Positions 62,694 to 64,000 of a stretch of 64,000 nucleotides of DNA are shown piece by piece. Origin of the DNA: Flavobacterium psychrophilum. Its GTDB lineage: Bacteria > Bacteroidota > Bacteroidia > Flavobacteriales > Flavobacteriaceae. The stretch spans positions 12,388 to 76,387 of the forward strand of contig CAMAWT010000013.1 of NCBI GenBank assembly GCA_945862065.1, given 5' to 3'. Made by a program: the position numbers and the translations under genes. A model generated the notes under the pieces. It made no database searches. It saw only the letters and a list, made by a program, of their open reading frames with translations, and was not told the origin of the DNA. Position 1 is the first letter of the stretch. Every line of letters starts with the position of its first letter.

Positions 62694-64000
62694 TTATTTT
62701 ACCATTATTTTTTGTTTGTACTCTTTTCCGTCACAGTTAACTGAAACTATATACACTCCTGTTGCTAATGCTTGTTTTGGATTCACTAGCAATGTATTGG
62801 TTGCATCCGTTTGTGTTTGATAGATTTCTTGTCCCAAAGCATTATGTATCTTTACAACCAATTTACCTGAAACAGACGCTGGCAATTGGATCGAAAATTG
62901 ACTATCAACTACTGGATTTGGATATATTGTCAAACCTTTAGATTCAAATGAATCATTGTTTAAGCTTGTGCTGAAAACAATTTTAAATCGGTCTTCGCCA
63001 AATGATAGGGCATCGCTAGTGGTACTAAATGTTGCAAAATAATCTTGGCTCATGTCAATTGCTTGTTGGGTATTCAGATAAGTATCTACTAAAAACCCTG
63101 TCAAACTCGTATCAAAATTGGTTGCTTTGATTCGGAATGTGTACGATTTATTTGCACCCAATCGTAAGGATTTTATCATTAAAACATCTGAAGCTACTAC
63201 CGGTGCTTGTGCATTGATATCTAATTTTTTAGATTGTGCAAACCAAGCTAAATTTTCTCCTGCCGATTCTAATTTTGGTACATCGCCATTCCCTATCTGA
63301 TTATCAAAATCAGACCCAAATACGGTCGTAATTCCATCTATTGGATAACCGCCAAGTGCTAATTCGGTCGGTGCATATAATAAAACTGAAAGTAATGTGT
63401 TCTGATTGTTTGTTCGCAACACAAAAGGAGATGTTAACGATTTATTCGATTCGTTGAATGTTAAGGTTCCTGCTGTTCCTAGAGTCGTGTTTTTTACAAA
63501 AAAGGCTTGCCCTGCTTGTATGTAACGATTAACATTTGAAACTCCTGTATTGCCATAACTATTTAAATTATCTGATAAATTATACGAAACATAACGCCCT
63601 CTTTGTGCCGCAGTACCCAAATTGGTATCCCAAACATAATAGGTGTCGGTTAATCCCGTTTTGGTTACCAAATCCCAATCTATTGGACTCACATACGGAT
63701 TAGCTACCAAGCTGAATCCGTTGGTGGTGGTATTGTTTGTATTGTTTATAGCGGTAGGTGTTGAACTTGCATGTATCGTTACCGTTCCTGTTTTTAATGT
63801 ACCGGTTGCCGATAACGTAATGGCTGTATTCATATTATCCGCTGAAGAGGTAGTAATTAAAGTTGGTGTTCTATCACCTCTAACGAGTAATCGGTAGCCT
63901 TTTTCTGCTTCTAGATTAGTGGCGTCGGTATTGGCAATAGCCGTCCAACCTGTTCCAGTACCAACTTGATTGGAATACGTATACATTGAAGGATTACCTG
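62694..64000 (-). CDS. T9SS cargo protein, C-terminal part (runs off the window)
   Basis: At least 435 codons are visible and the frame stays open to base 64000, so the N-terminus is missing; the ATG at 63986 is internal. The chain is beta-rich and Thr/Asn/Gly-rich with repeated FSLVANPYVSPIDW- and FVKNTTLGTAGTLTF-type segments. It ends with a type A T9SS sorting domain of about 75 residues (LTIYPNPVVDSQFSI, ALGQEIYQTQTD, LATGVYIVSV, QKIMVK). It should be secreted and cell-surface attached, maybe as an adhesin. Its ligand is unknown. Confidence 0.85.
   Translation of the reverse strand, partial: GNPSMYTYSNQVGTGTGWTAIANTDATNLEAEKGYRLLVRGDRTPTLITTSSADNMNTAITLSATGTLKTGTVTIHASSTPTAINNTNNTTTNGFSLVANPYVSPIDWDLVTKTGLTDTYYVWDTNLGTAAQRGRYVSYNLSDNLNSYGNTGVSNVNRYIQAGQAFFVKNTTLGTAGTLTFNESNKSLTSPFVLRTNNQNTLLSVLLYAPTELALGGYPIDGITTVFGSDFDNQIGNGDVPKLESAGENLAWFAQSKKLDINAQAPVVASDVLMIKSLRLGANKSYTFRIKATNFDTSLTGFLVDTYLNTQQAIDMSQDYFATFSTTSDALSFGEDRFKIVFSTSLNNDSFESKGLTIYPNPVVDSQFSIQLPASVSGKLVVKIHNALGQEIYQTQTDATNTLLVNPKQALATGVYIVSVNCDGKEYKQKIMVK

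Overview
The window comes from an AT-rich member of the Bacteroidota, most likely Flavobacterium or a close relative. Supporting signs are Bacteroidota-type -7 boxes (TAnnTTTG), a type IX secretion sorting tail, TonB/SusC-like proteins, a DUF4369 lipoprotein, bacterial acyl-CoA-binding protein, and the flavobacterial gene order rsfS-ftsH-LUD-cdsA / psd-ACBP. No rRNA, tRNA, IS element, prophage or CRISPR array was seen.

Layout. (1) 1-10.8 kb, plus strand: start of a probable birA (minus), rsfS-ftsH, LUD protein-cdsA, a membrane-anchored TPR/AraC-type regulator, then psd-ACBP-lipoprotein superoxide dismutase-M28 peptidase, closed by a 23-bp perfect hairpin. (2) 10.8-24.7 kb: housekeeping and accessory genes (htpG, TonB-type receptor, gapN, a RelE/ParE-type toxin-antitoxin pair, DMT transporter, alkB, secreted hydrolase, M61 peptidase, DUF4369 lipoprotein). 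The gaps of this region hold several copies of a ~130-bp hairpin-bearing repeat. (3) 24.8-57.5 kb, nearly all minus strand: one capsule/exopolysaccharide locus. It reads, in transcription order, winged-helix regulator, UpxY antiterminator, an F420-dehydrogenase-like/pyruvyl-transferase set, glycosyltransferases, WecB-type epimerase, Wzx flippase, a broken methyltransferase, acyltransferase, more glycosyltransferases, a Wzy-like polymerase, then an AbiE-type toxin-antitoxin module wedged between duplicated 5' ends of a glycosyltransferase, an uncharacterised two-gene module with a plus-strand DUF6266 gene, a PglC-PglD fusion, a PglF/WbpM-like dehydratase, Wza and Wzc. (4) 57.5-64 kb: repeat-rich spacer, then ECF sigma factor, anti-sigma-like protein carrying a TonB-plug-like tail, and a von Willebrand A protein that also carries a plug-like domain; finally a small PID-type membrane protein and the C-terminal part of a T9SS cargo protein running off the window.

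How it works together. The capsule genes supply sugar-nucleotide modification (dehydratase, acetyltransferase, 2-epimerase), the initiating phosphoglycosyl transferase, chain assembly and decoration (pyruvyl and acyl groups), flipping and polymerisation (Wzx/Wzy) and export (Wzc/Wza), with the leader regulator and UpxY at the promoter-proximal end. The most notable items are the toxin-antitoxin cassette inside duplicated glycosyltransferase starts, the intergenic hairpin family with covarying stems, the 13-bp minisatellite on both sides of the sigma/vWA operon, and 21-bp-period direct repeats upstream of two putative DNA-binding regulators. All functional calls are by reading; no database search was possible.
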